Assembly: GCA_947647645.1 (NCBI GenBank)
Contig: CANSLE010000165.1
Location: 1-5,801 of the forward strand
Reading direction: 5' to 3'
DNA length: 5,801 nt
Origin: an uncultured Microbacterium sp.
Lineage (GTDB): Bacteria > Actinomycetota > Actinomycetes > Actinomycetales > Microbacteriaceae
Below the pieces are notes generated by a model that searched no databases, was not told where the DNA came from, and saw nothing but the letters and a program-made list of their open reading frames with translations. A program made the position numbers and the translations under genes. Positions 1-5,801 of this stretch are shown one piece after another. Every line of letters begins with the position of its first letter. The first letter of the stretch is position 1.

Positions 1-1131
1 GGCAGCGGTGGGGGCGGTGTGAGCGAGCACGCGGGCCACGAGCAGCTCGAGCTGCAGGCGCGGCGAGGTCGCGCCGCTCATGTCGTCGAGCGCCCCGACG
101 ACGAGGTCGGCGATGCGCGAGAGCCGATCGGTGCCGAACGCGGACGCCTGACGTCCCATCCGCTCGAGCTCGTCGGCGGGGATGCCGCGCAGCACCGCGC
201 CAGCTCCGTCGCCGGTCGCCGCGACGATGATGAGGTCGCGGAGGCGCTCGAGCAGATCGTCGACGAACCGGCGCGGATCCTGCCCGGTCTGCACGACCCG
301 GTCGATGGCCGCGAAAGCGGCGGCGGCGTCGTGGACCGAGAAGGCCGTCACGACCTCGTCGAGCAGGGCTCCGTGGGTGTAGCCGAGCAACGCGACGGCT
401 CGTTCATAGCGGACGGTCGCGCCGTCGGCGCCGTCGACCGGGTCCGATCCCGCGATGAGCTGGTCGAGCAGCGACAGGGTGTCGCGCGGAGAGCCGCCGC
501 CGGCACGGACCACGAGCGGAAGCACGCCCGCTTCGGTCTGCACCCCCTCCTGGGCGCAGAGCTGCTCGACGTACTCGAGCATGGCCGCCGGCGCGACGAG
601 ACGGAACGGGTAGTGGTGCGTGCGCGAACGGATCGTCCCGATGACCTTCTCCGGCTCGGTCGTCGCGAAGATGAACTTGACGTGCTCGGGCGGCTCTTCG
701 ACGAGCTTCAGCAGTGCGTTGAAGCCCTGTGCCGTGACCATGTGGGCCTCGTCGAGGATGAAGATCTTGAAGCGGTCGCGCGCGGGGGCGAAGATCGCGC
801 GCTCGCGCAGGTCGCGGGCGTCGTCCACGCCGTTGTGGGATGCCGCGTCGATCTCGACCACGTCGAGAGAGCCGCCGCCGCCGCGACTGAGCTCCACGCA
901 GCTGTCGCAGACGCCGCACGGGGTGTCGGTCGGACCGGCGGCGCAGTTGAGGCAGCGCGCCAGGATGCGTGCGGACGTGGTCTTCCCACAGCCGCGGGGA
1001 CCGCTGAACAGGTAGGCGTGGCCGACGCGATCGCCGCGCAGCGCCGTCATGAGCGGCTCGGTCACCTGCGCCTGCCCGATCATCTCGCCAAACGTCTCGG
1101 GACGATAGCGGCGGTACAGGGCGGTGGTCAC
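1..1131 (-). CDS. dnaX: DNA polymerase III subunit gamma/tau (clamp-loader ATPase), N-terminal part, 3' end outside window
   Basis: This is the ATPase subunit of the replicative clamp loader, which opens the beta sliding clamp and places it on primed DNA in the cytoplasm. Translating the minus strand from the GTG at 1131 gives 377 open codons to the window edge. The protein begins MTTALYRRYRPETFGEMIGQ, a typical DnaX start. Visible motifs are Walker A GPRGCGKT (residues 44-51), a zinc-binding cysteine set C63, C72, C75 and C78, the DEAH-type Walker B LDEAH (126-130), sensor 1 FATTEPEK (155-162), the arginine-finger region IRSRTHHYPFR (167-177) and sensor 2 GGGSPRDTLS (R216). The usual SRC motif reads SRT but keeps arginine 170; from memory this is normal in actinobacteria. 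The tau-specific C-terminal region and any programmed frameshift site lie off the left edge. The start is supported by the conserved N-terminus and by a -10 box six bases upstream; there is no Shine-Dalgarno sequence. Confidence 0.97.
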   Translation of the reverse strand, partial: MTTALYRRYRPETFGEMIGQAQVTEPLMTALRGDRVGHAYLFSGPRGCGKTTSARILARCLNCAAGPTDTPCGVCDSCVELSRGGGGSLDVVEIDAASHNGVDDARDLRERAIFAPARDRFKIFILDEAHMVTAQGFNALLKLVEEPPEHVKFIFATTEPEKVIGTIRSRTHHYPFRLVAPAAMLEYVEQLCAQEGVQTEAGVLPLVVRAGGGSPRDTLSLLDQLIAGSDPVDGADGATVRYERAVALLGYTHGALLDEVVTAFSVHDAAAAFAAIDRVVQTGQDPRRFVDDLLERLRDLIIVAATGDGAGAVLRGIPADELERMGRQASAFGTDRLSRIADLVVGALDDMSGATSPRLQLELLVARVLAHTAPTAA

Positions 1132-1143
1132 CTGAACAGACTA
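1131..1143 (-). promoter_or_regulatory. Candidate -10 box of a leaderless dnaX promoter
   Basis: Read on the minus strand, the hexamer TAGTCT (1138-1143) fits the actinobacterial -10 consensus TANNNT. It is followed by six bases (GTTCAG) and then the dnaX GTG. Transcription starting about seven bases after a -10 box would therefore begin on the start codon itself. Leaderless mRNAs are common in actinobacteria, and no Shine-Dalgarno sequence is present here, which fits. I see no good TTGACA-like -35 box at 16-19 bases of spacing, so this rests on the -10 box and its placement only. Confidence 0.42.
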
Positions 1144-1218
1144 CGGCGTGCCCCCGACATGCGGCACGAGAACGGCGCGACGCGGGAACAACGACACCGC
1201 CGTCGCGTTGTGATGGGC

Positions 1219-2358
1219 ATGAGCACCGCCATCCCCGTCCGGACGGTCGACGTGCTCGTCATCGGCGGCGGACAGGCGGGACTGTCCGCCGCGTACCACC
1301 TGCGCCGCCGGGGATTCGTCCCCGCGGACGACTCCAGCGCGTCGAGCGCGGCGACCTTCGTCGTGCTCGACGCCGACGCCGCCCCGGGCGGCGCCTGGCA
1401 GCACCGCTGGCGCTCGCTGCGGATGGCGACGGTCAACGGCATCCACGACCTTCCCGGATACCCCGTCCCGCCCGCCGATCCGACGGCTGCGAGCGTCGAC
1501 GTGCTCCCGGCCTACTTCGCCGACTACGAACGCCGGTTCGACCTGAGGGTCATGCGGCCGGTCGTCGTCACCGCGGTCCGCCGCGCCGACGACGACCCGC
1601 GAGGGCCGCTGCGGGTCGAGACCGATCGCGGCGTGTGGCTGGCGGGCTCCGTGATCAACGCCACCGGGACGTGGCGTCGCCCCTTCTGGCCGCGCTACCC
1701 GGGACAGGAGGAGTTCGCCGGACGCCAGCTGCACGTGCACGACTACGTGTCGGCCGGCGAGTTCATCGGTCGCCGCGTGGTCATCGTCGGCGCCGGCATC
1801 TCGGCGGTGCAGCTGCTCGAGGAGATCTCCCGCGTGACCGACACGTTCTGGGTGACGCGCTCGGAGGTGCGGTGGGATGCCGCCGAGTTCGACACCGCGG
1901 CACGGGTCGCCGCGATCGCGGGGGTCGAGGAGCGCGTGCGCCGCGGAGAGCCACCCGGCAGCGTGATCTCGGTGACCGGACAGCACTGGACGCCGTGGGC
2001 GCGCGCGGCGCAGGAGCGGGGCGTGCTCGTGCGGCATCCGATGTTCGACCGCATCGAGAAGCGCGGTGTGCGGATGCCGGACGGATCGCTCGAGCCCGCC
2101 GACGTCATCGTGTGGGCGACGGGCTTCCGCGCCGACATCGCACACCTCGCTCCCCTGGGTCTGCGCACCCCCGCCGGCGGGATCCGCGTGGGCAGGGGAC
2201 GGTCCCTCGACGAGCCGAGACTGTTCCTCATCGGCTACGGGCCGTCGCAGTCCACCGTCGGCGCCAACCGCGCCGGCCGCGACGCCGTGCGGGCGATCAT
2301 GGCCGAGCGCGCTCCGGCCGGTTCGGGGTCGCAAACGGCCGGGACGGCGGCGCGCTGA
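1219..2358 (+). CDS. Flavin-containing monooxygenase-like NAD(P)/FAD-dependent oxidoreductase
   Basis: This 379-residue flavoprotein probably uses NADPH and O2 to oxygenate a small substrate in the cytoplasm; the substrate cannot be read from the sequence. Features in order: an N-terminal FAD-binding Rossmann motif GGGQAG (residues 16-21); a GGAW stretch (57-60) typical of this family; the monooxygenase fingerprint F166-x-G168-xxx-H172-xxx-Y176, whose final Tyr fits the FMO consensus better than the Trp of Baeyer-Villiger enzymes; a second, NAD(P)H-binding Rossmann motif GAGISA (191-196); and the WATGF motif (299-303). Length is near normal for the compact bacterial members often annotated as CzcO-like. 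About a dozen Ala/Ser/Asp-rich residues (35-46) widen the loop between the first helix and second strand. The frame stays open far upstream, but that part is antisense to dnaX. The start is placed at ATG 1219; ATG 1213 would add two residues, and neither has a clear Shine-Dalgarno sequence. The gene is divergent from dnaX and converges on the ABC exporter with a 62-bp overlap. Confidence 0.9.
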   Translation: MSTAIPVRTVDVLVIGGGQAGLSAAYHLRRRGFVPADDSSASSAATFVVLDADAAPGGAWQHRWRSLRMATVNGIHDLPGYPVPPADPTAASVDVLPAYFADYERRFDLRVMRPVVVTAVRRADDDPRGPLRVETDRGVWLAGSVINATGTWRRPFWPRYPGQEEFAGRQLHVHDYVSAGEFIGRRVVIVGAGISAVQLLEEISRVTDTFWVTRSEVRWDAAEFDTAARVAAIAGVEERVRRGEPPGSVISVTGQHWTPWARAAQERGVLVRHPMFDRIEKRGVRMPDGSLEPADVIVWATGFRADIAHLAPLGLRTPAGGIRVGRGRSLDEPRLFLIGYGPSQSTVGANRAGRDAVRAIMAERAPAGSGSQTAGTAAR

Positions 2359-4258
2359 CGACAAGTCGCGACCCCGAATCCGACGGAGCCGGTGCGACGC
2401 GCGGAGTCTCCGGCGCGGATGAGCCCGGCGGGCGCGACGCGTCGGCGGCCCGCTTCGCCGCCCCGAGGGGAGCGATCCGCAACGCCTCGACGAGGCGTGC
2501 ATAGAGCGGGCTCGCGACCACGAGCTCGCTGTGCGTGCCCGACGCGAGAATGCTCCCCTGGTCCATGACGAGAATCCGGTCGGCATCCATGACGGTGGAG
2601 AGGCGGTGCGCGATCGTGACGACGAGGGCGTCGGATGAGATCCGCTCGACCACGTCATGGATCGCCGCTTCGGTCAACCCGTCGAGTTGCGCGGTCGCCT
2701 CGTCCAGCAGCAGGACATCTGGTCGCCGCACGATCGCGCGCGCCACCCCGATCCGTTGGCGCTGCCCACCGGACAGGCTGGTCGTGCTGACCGGCTCGTC
2801 CAAGCCGGACGGGAAGCTCTCTACGAGCTCCCGCAGTCGCACAGCCTCCAGCGCCGCCCACAGTTCCTCGTCGCTCGCATCCGGGAAGCGATAGGACAGG
2901 TTGTAGCGCACCGTGCCGGCGAGCAGCGGCGTCTCCTGCTCGACGTAGGCGATCCGTTCTCGGATCGAGCTCAGCGAGAGCGTGCTGTAGTCACCGCCGT
3001 TCATGCGGATGATCCCCGACTCGGGGCGGTAGAAGCCGAGGATCAGGGAGAACAGGCTGGTCTTGCCCGCGCCCGACGGCCCCACCACGGCGATCCGTCC
3101 GCGCGGCGGCAGCTCGAGCGACAGATCCGCCACCGCCGGCGTCACGGCGCCCGGGTAGGTGAAGGAGACGTGTTCGAAAGCCAACGCCGTCGAGTCGGTC
3201 GGCGTACGCGGTGCCGCCGCCCCGGTACGCGTGTCCTCGGCGAGGATGTCCTCCGTCTCGCGGATGCGGGCGGCAGCCGCCGACCCCGCCTGCAGCTCGG
3301 CGACGTACATCGTGATCGAGCTGACCGGCTCGACGAGCTGAAACGCATAGAGCAGGAACGCCACGAGCGTCGACACCTCGAGCCAGCCGGCACCGATCCG
3401 CCACGCTCCCACCGACAGGATCACCAGGATGCCGAACTGGATCCCCGTCGACGCGATAGTCCAGGCGAACGCCTCCGTGCGATTCGCCCGTTTGCCGTGA
3501 TGCATGGACTCGCGAGCCTGGTCGAGCACGCGGCGCTCCTCCGTCGTCTCCGCGCGCGCCGCCTTCATCGTGCGCATGGCTCGGGCGCCGCCCTCAAGGA
3601 TCGCCCCCAGCCGCCCCACCGCCTCCTGCGCGCGCCGTTGGGCCTCGGCGATCCTCGGCATGAGACGACCCGCGAGAACGCCCACCACGGTGATGCAGGC
3701 CAGCGCCACCACGAACAGGGTGGGATCGAGGATCGCCATCAGGGCGAGCGCGCCGACGAGCGCGATGACCTGGTTCACGAGGTTCACCAGGGCCGAGGAT
3801 GTCGCTTCGCGCAGCAGCACCGTGTCGGAGGTCACCCTCGTGACCACCTCGCCGGTCGGGCGGAACTGCAGGTCGGACACCCGCCCCCGGAAGAAGCGAC
3901 CGACGAGCAGCGCACGCACCGAGAACACGACGTCTTCGGCGAGGTTTCCGAGCAGCACGGCTTGCGCGAAGCCGAACCCGGCCGCGAGGACCACGAGTCC
4001 GAGCAGCAGCGCGATCGGGCGCACCATGTCGCCGGGGGCGCCGACCGAGTCGAGGACCTGCTTCGTGACGAGGGGCGTGGCCAGGGCCGCGGCCGTGGTG
4101 CCGAGCCCCAGCAGGAAGCCGAGCGCCAAGCGCGCCCGATACGGCTTGACGAAGAACCACAGCGTCCGCATGTTCGGCCATCGGTGCTCGGCGGGCTCTG
4201 CCGGCTCCGCGGACAGAGGAGCGGTCGACGTCGGAGGAGGGTTCAGCGCGGAGGTCAT
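2297..4258 (-). CDS. ABCB-type ABC transporter half-molecule (fused permease and ATPase), likely exporter
   Basis: This 653-residue half-transporter would dimerise in the cytoplasmic membrane and use ATP to export a substrate, perhaps a drug or lipid; specificity is not readable. After a Pro/Ala/Ser-rich N-terminus come six predicted membrane helices (about residues 44-64, 80-103, 159-177, 181-199, 264-286 and 294-313). The ATPase domain spans about 358-594: Walker A GPSGAGKT (393-400), Q-loop Q441, signature LSGGQ (495-499), Walker B LLLDEA with D519 and E520, D-loop AQLD and H-loop H551. All catalytic residues look intact, so a homodimer is plausible, though a partner elsewhere is not excluded. 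Residues 595-653 form a Pro/Ala/Ser/Arg-rich tail beyond the usual domain end; its last 20 codons are antisense to the monooxygenase gene. The start is uncertain: ATG 4258 is preferred for its weak GGA and upstream TACGGT box; ATG 4267 and GTG 4279 are also in frame. The gene lies 66 bp after the GH65 stop on the same strand. Confidence 0.93.
   Translation of the reverse strand: MTSALNPPPTSTAPLSAEPAEPAEHRWPNMRTLWFFVKPYRARLALGFLLGLGTTAAALATPLVTKQVLDSVGAPGDMVRPIALLLGLVVLAAGFGFAQAVLLGNLAEDVVFSVRALLVGRFFRGRVSDLQFRPTGEVVTRVTSDTVLLREATSSALVNLVNQVIALVGALALMAILDPTLFVVALACITVVGVLAGRLMPRIAEAQRRAQEAVGRLGAILEGGARAMRTMKAARAETTEERRVLDQARESMHHGKRANRTEAFAWTIASTGIQFGILVILSVGAWRIGAGWLEVSTLVAFLLYAFQLVEPVSSITMYVAELQAGSAAAARIRETEDILAEDTRTGAAAPRTPTDSTALAFEHVSFTYPGAVTPAVADLSLELPPRGRIAVVGPSGAGKTSLFSLILGFYRPESGIIRMNGGDYSTLSLSSIRERIAYVEQETPLLAGTVRYNLSYRFPDASDEELWAALEAVRLRELVESFPSGLDEPVSTTSLSGGQRQRIGVARAIVRRPDVLLLDEATAQLDGLTEAAIHDVVERISSDALVVTIAHRLSTVMDADRILVMDQGSILASGTHSELVVASPLYARLVEALRIAPLGAAKRAADASRPPGSSAPETPRVAPAPSDSGSRLVVSAPPSRPFATPNRPERARP
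2320..2380. terminator. Inverted repeat at the convergent gene ends, possible bidirectional terminator
   Basis: TTCGGGGTCGC (2322-2332) is perfectly complementary to GCGACCCCGAA (2368-2378), giving an 11-bp stem with a 35-base loop. In plus-strand RNA it extends by a G-U pair and a G-C pair, to 2320 and 2380. It straddles the monooxygenase stop codon (2356-2358) and lies within the last part of the exporter gene. No T-run follows on either strand, so a classical intrinsic terminator is not shown; many high-GC terminators lack a T-run. It could also be an mRNA 3'-end hairpin, or chance in GC-rich DNA. The long loop lowers confidence. Confidence 0.35.
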
Positions 4259-4267
4259 GACGTCCAT

Positions 4268-4273
4268 ACCGTA
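4268..4273 (-). promoter_or_regulatory. Candidate -10 box upstream of the ABC exporter
   Basis: On the minus strand this reads TACGGT, a TANNNT match nine bases before ATG 4258. Transcription would start within two or three bases of that ATG, giving an almost leaderless mRNA. This would favour 4258 over the two in-frame starts further upstream (4267 and 4279), because those would lie in or before the -10 box. A -35 box is not convincing; the nearest candidate, TTCAGG (4294-4299), is 20 bases away. Confidence 0.28.
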
Positions 4274-4283
4274 GAGCACCCAC

Positions 4284-4298
4284 TCAGGGAATCCCTGA
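4284..4298. promoter_or_regulatory. Perfect 7-1-7 palindrome, candidate operator for the ABC exporter
   Basis: TCAGGGAATCCCTGA is a perfect inverted repeat of seven-base arms around one central base. It lies in the 66-bp gap between the GH65 stop and the exporter start, 26 bases upstream of ATG 4258 and between the candidate -10 box and the -35 region. A site of this size and place suits a dimeric repressor such as a TetR- or MarR-type regulator, though none is encoded in the window. As a hairpin it would have almost no loop, which argues against a terminator. Confidence 0.4.
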
Positions 4299-4324
4299 AC
4301 GCGATGCGCAGACCGCGGGAGGGG

Positions 4325-5801
4325 TCAGGAGTCGATGCCGAGGTTCGCGTCGTCACCCGCACGGTCGCCGACGATCGGCACGCTGCCCGTGATGACCGGG
4401 ATCGAGGTGGTCATCGTGGGAATGGATGCCGACATGAGCGTGCCGTCCTCGCGAAGCGCGTCACCGATGTCGCTGATCGTCGGCCGCCCGGACAGGACCG
4501 GGCCCTGGCCGCGCAGCGGCACGGTGAGCGTCGACTGCGGCCGGGCGACGAACGACTCGCCGCGCACCGAGAAGTCGACGGGGACGCCGGCCCCGGCATC
4601 CACGCGCAGCTCGTCGGGGGTGATCCGGATCTTCAGCGGTGTGCCCCGCCAGTGGAGGGTGAACGCGAGCGACGGCCAGTCCTTGGGCAGACGCGGGTCG
4701 AAGCTCAGCTCGCCGTAGTGGTCGCGCATGCCGCCGAAGCCGGCGACGAGAGCGGTCCACACCCCGCCGGCCGACGCGACGTGCACGCCGTCGGCGGCGT
4801 TGTGGTGCAGATCGCCCAGGTCGACGAAGATCGACTGCGAGAAGTACTCCAGCGCGAGGTCCTGGTACCCGACCTCGGCCGCGAGGATCGCCTGCACGAC
4901 CGCCGACAGCGTCGAGTCGCCCGTGGTCAGCGGATCGTAGTACTCGAAGTCGGCGAGCTTCTCCTCATCGGTGAAGTGGTTGCCCTGCAGGTACAGCGCC
5001 AGCACGACGTCGGCCTGCTTGAGCACCTGATAGCGGTAGATGACGAGCGGGTGGAAGTGCAGCAGGAGCGGGCGCTGCTCGCGGGGCGTGTGTTCCAGGT
5101 CCCACACCTCGCGCTCCAGGAAGACCTCGTCCTGCGGGTGGATGCCGAGGCCCTCGCTGAACGGGATGTGCATGGCCTCCGCCGCGGCATCCCACGCATC
5201 GGCCTCGGACGGGTCGAAGGAGAGCCGCTCCACCATCTGCGCGTAGTAATCCGGCGCCGTCTCGGCCATCTCCCGCACCGCGCGCGCGGCGAAACGCAGG
5301 TTGAAGCGTGCCATCACGTTCGTGAACAGGTTGTCGTTGACGACCGTCGTGTACTCGTCCGGCCCGGTCACGCCGTGGATGTGGAACACCTCGGGCTGAC
5401 CGTCCTCGGTGAACCGCCAGAACCCGAGCGTGGCCCACAGGCGCGCCGTCTCGACGGCGATGTCGACGCCCTCGCGATAGAGGAACTCGTCGTCGCCGGT
5501 GGCGCGCACGTACTTGGCGAGCGCGAAGCTGACGTCGGCGTTGATGTGGTACTGCGCGGTGCCCGCGGCGTAGTAGGCCGACGCCTCCTCGCCGCTGATC
5601 GTGCGCCACGGGAACAGCGCTCCCGCCTCGTTCAGCTGCGCCGCGCGGCGGCGGGCCGCGGGCAGCATGAGGTAACGCATCCGCAGGGCGTTGCGGGCCC
5701 AGACCGGCGTGGTGTACATGAGGAACGGGAGCACGTAGATCTCGGTGTCCCAGAAGTAGTGACCGCTGTAGCCCGAGCCCGAGACGCCCTTGGCGGGAAC
5801 G
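4325..5801 (-). CDS. Glycoside hydrolase family 65 protein (maltose/trehalose/kojibiose phosphorylase type), C-terminal part, 5' end outside window
   Basis: GH65 phosphorylases cleave an alpha-glucoside such as maltose, trehalose or kojibiose with phosphate and inversion, releasing beta-glucose 1-phosphate and a sugar in the cytoplasm. The window holds 491 residues and the stop; the frame is open to the right edge, so the GTG at 5734 is internal. Evidence: GYSGHYFWDTEIYVLPF at the (alpha/alpha)6-barrel entry, coded just inside the edge; HGVTGPDEYTTVVNDN, whose Glu (codon 5354-5356) is in the position of the general acid; LKQADVVLALYL; and HHNAADGVHVAS (His-rich part 4781-4807), the phosphate-binding region in known phosphorylases. 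A beta-sandwich domain follows. The last 50 or so residues form an unusual tail with three heptapeptide repeats. Complete relatives are roughly 800 residues or more, so about 60% is present. Such genes often sit beside a beta-phosphoglucomutase gene, which might lie off the right edge (inference). The sugar acted on cannot be told from this part. Confidence 0.94.
   Translation of the reverse strand, partial: VPAKGVSGSGYSGHYFWDTEIYVLPFLMYTTPVWARNALRMRYLMLPAARRRAAQLNEAGALFPWRTISGEEASAYYAAGTAQYHINADVSFALAKYVRATGDDEFLYREGVDIAVETARLWATLGFWRFTEDGQPEVFHIHGVTGPDEYTTVVNDNLFTNVMARFNLRFAARAVREMAETAPDYYAQMVERLSFDPSEADAWDAAAEAMHIPFSEGLGIHPQDEVFLEREVWDLEHTPREQRPLLLHFHPLVIYRYQVLKQADVVLALYLQGNHFTDEEKLADFEYYDPLTTGDSTLSAVVQAILAAEVGYQDLALEYFSQSIFVDLGDLHHNAADGVHVASAGGVWTALVAGFGGMRDHYGELSFDPRLPKDWPSLAFTLHWRGTPLKIRITPDELRVDAGAGVPVDFSVRGESFVARPQSTLTVPLRGQGPVLSGRPTISDIGDALREDGTLMSASIPTMTTSIPVITGSVPIVGDRAGDDANLGIDS
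4364..4426 (-). repeat. Three degenerate heptapeptide repeats in the GH65 C-terminal tail
   Basis: The 21 codons encode three tandem seven-residue units, SIPTMTT, SIPVITG and SVPIVGD, sharing S-[IV]-P at the start of each. They lie after the C-terminal beta domain and before an acidic end (RAGDDANLGIDS). The units differ in codon use, so this is a protein-level repeat and not a recent DNA duplication. Its role is unknown; it looks like a flexible or beta-strand-prone linker. Confidence 0.5.

Noticed and set aside
1132..1218. Signal recognition particle RNA or tRNA gene, sometimes found near dnaX in actinobacteria
   Set aside because: The gap is only 87 bases, and I see neither the conserved SRP loop sequence nor a tRNA-like arm pattern.
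19..2358. A 779-codon plus-strand open frame that would fuse a long N-terminal extension to the monooxygenase
   Set aside because: The first roughly 370 codons are antisense to dnaX, which is unmistakable on the minus strand. The upstream part is Arg/Asp/Glu-rich with no domain, as expected of a GC-rich antisense frame.
1141..2658. A 505-codon minus-strand open frame antisense to the monooxygenase
   Set aside because: It is Arg/His/Gly/Pro-rich with no recognisable motif, and it covers a gene with all expected flavoprotein motifs plus the end of the exporter gene in a different frame.
3504..4274. A 256-codon plus-strand open frame opposite the exporter membrane domain
   Set aside because: It is Ser/Arg/Thr/Ala-rich low-complexity translation of the antisense strand, a common effect of high GC at third codon positions.
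4299..4324. Intrinsic terminator after the GH65 gene
   Set aside because: Only very short palindromes (CCGCGG, TGCGCA) occur here, with no stable stem and no T-run.
4325..5734. GH65 protein starting at the GTG at 5734
   Set aside because: The conserved GH65 segment GYSGHYFWDTEIY is encoded in frame just upstream of it, so the GTG is an internal Val and the gene continues past the window edge.
1..5801. A new multi-gene defence, mobile or biosynthetic system
   Set aside because: The four genes belong to well-known families with intact motifs and no shared theme. There are no transposase, integrase, toxin, nuclease or repeat-array signatures.

Overview
This is GC-rich DNA from an actinobacterium, probably a Microbacterium-like member of the Microbacteriaceae. 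That placement is an inference from base composition, from the actinobacterial style of DnaX (an SRTHHYPFR stretch where many bacteria have SRC), and from the style of the GH65 protein. No database search was possible.

Layout. (1) Positions 1-1131, minus strand: the first 377 codons of dnaX, the tau/gamma clamp-loader subunit of DNA polymerase III; the gene runs off the left edge. (2) Positions 1132-1218: a short divergent promoter region. A TANNNT box sits six bases before the dnaX GTG and suggests a leaderless dnaX transcript. (3) Positions 1219-2358, plus strand: a complete two-Rossmann flavoprotein monooxygenase with the FMO-type fingerprint. (4) Positions 2297-4258, minus strand: a complete ABCB-type half-transporter (six membrane segments plus one ATPase domain). 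It converges on the monooxygenase gene and overlaps it by 62 bp, and an 11-bp inverted repeat spans the end of the overlap. (5) Positions 4259-4324: a 66-bp gap holding a perfect 7-1-7 palindrome and a possible -10 box in front of the transporter. (6) Positions 4325-5801, minus strand: the C-terminal 491 residues of a GH65 alpha-glucoside phosphorylase whose N-terminus lies beyond the right edge.

The genes do not form one evident pathway. dnaX is replication housekeeping. The GH65 enzyme belongs to disaccharide catabolism and may share a transcript with the exporter because both lie on the minus strand 66 bp apart. The monooxygenase is a lone plus-strand gene. There is no gene-free stretch over 300 bases, no RNA gene, no mobile element and no CRISPR array. 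I found no convincing new multi-gene system. The points worth a second look are the convergent overlap with its inverted repeat, the operator-like palindrome, the heptapeptide repeat in the GH65 tail, the probable leaderless starts, and the frequency of one hexamer (GGATGC).
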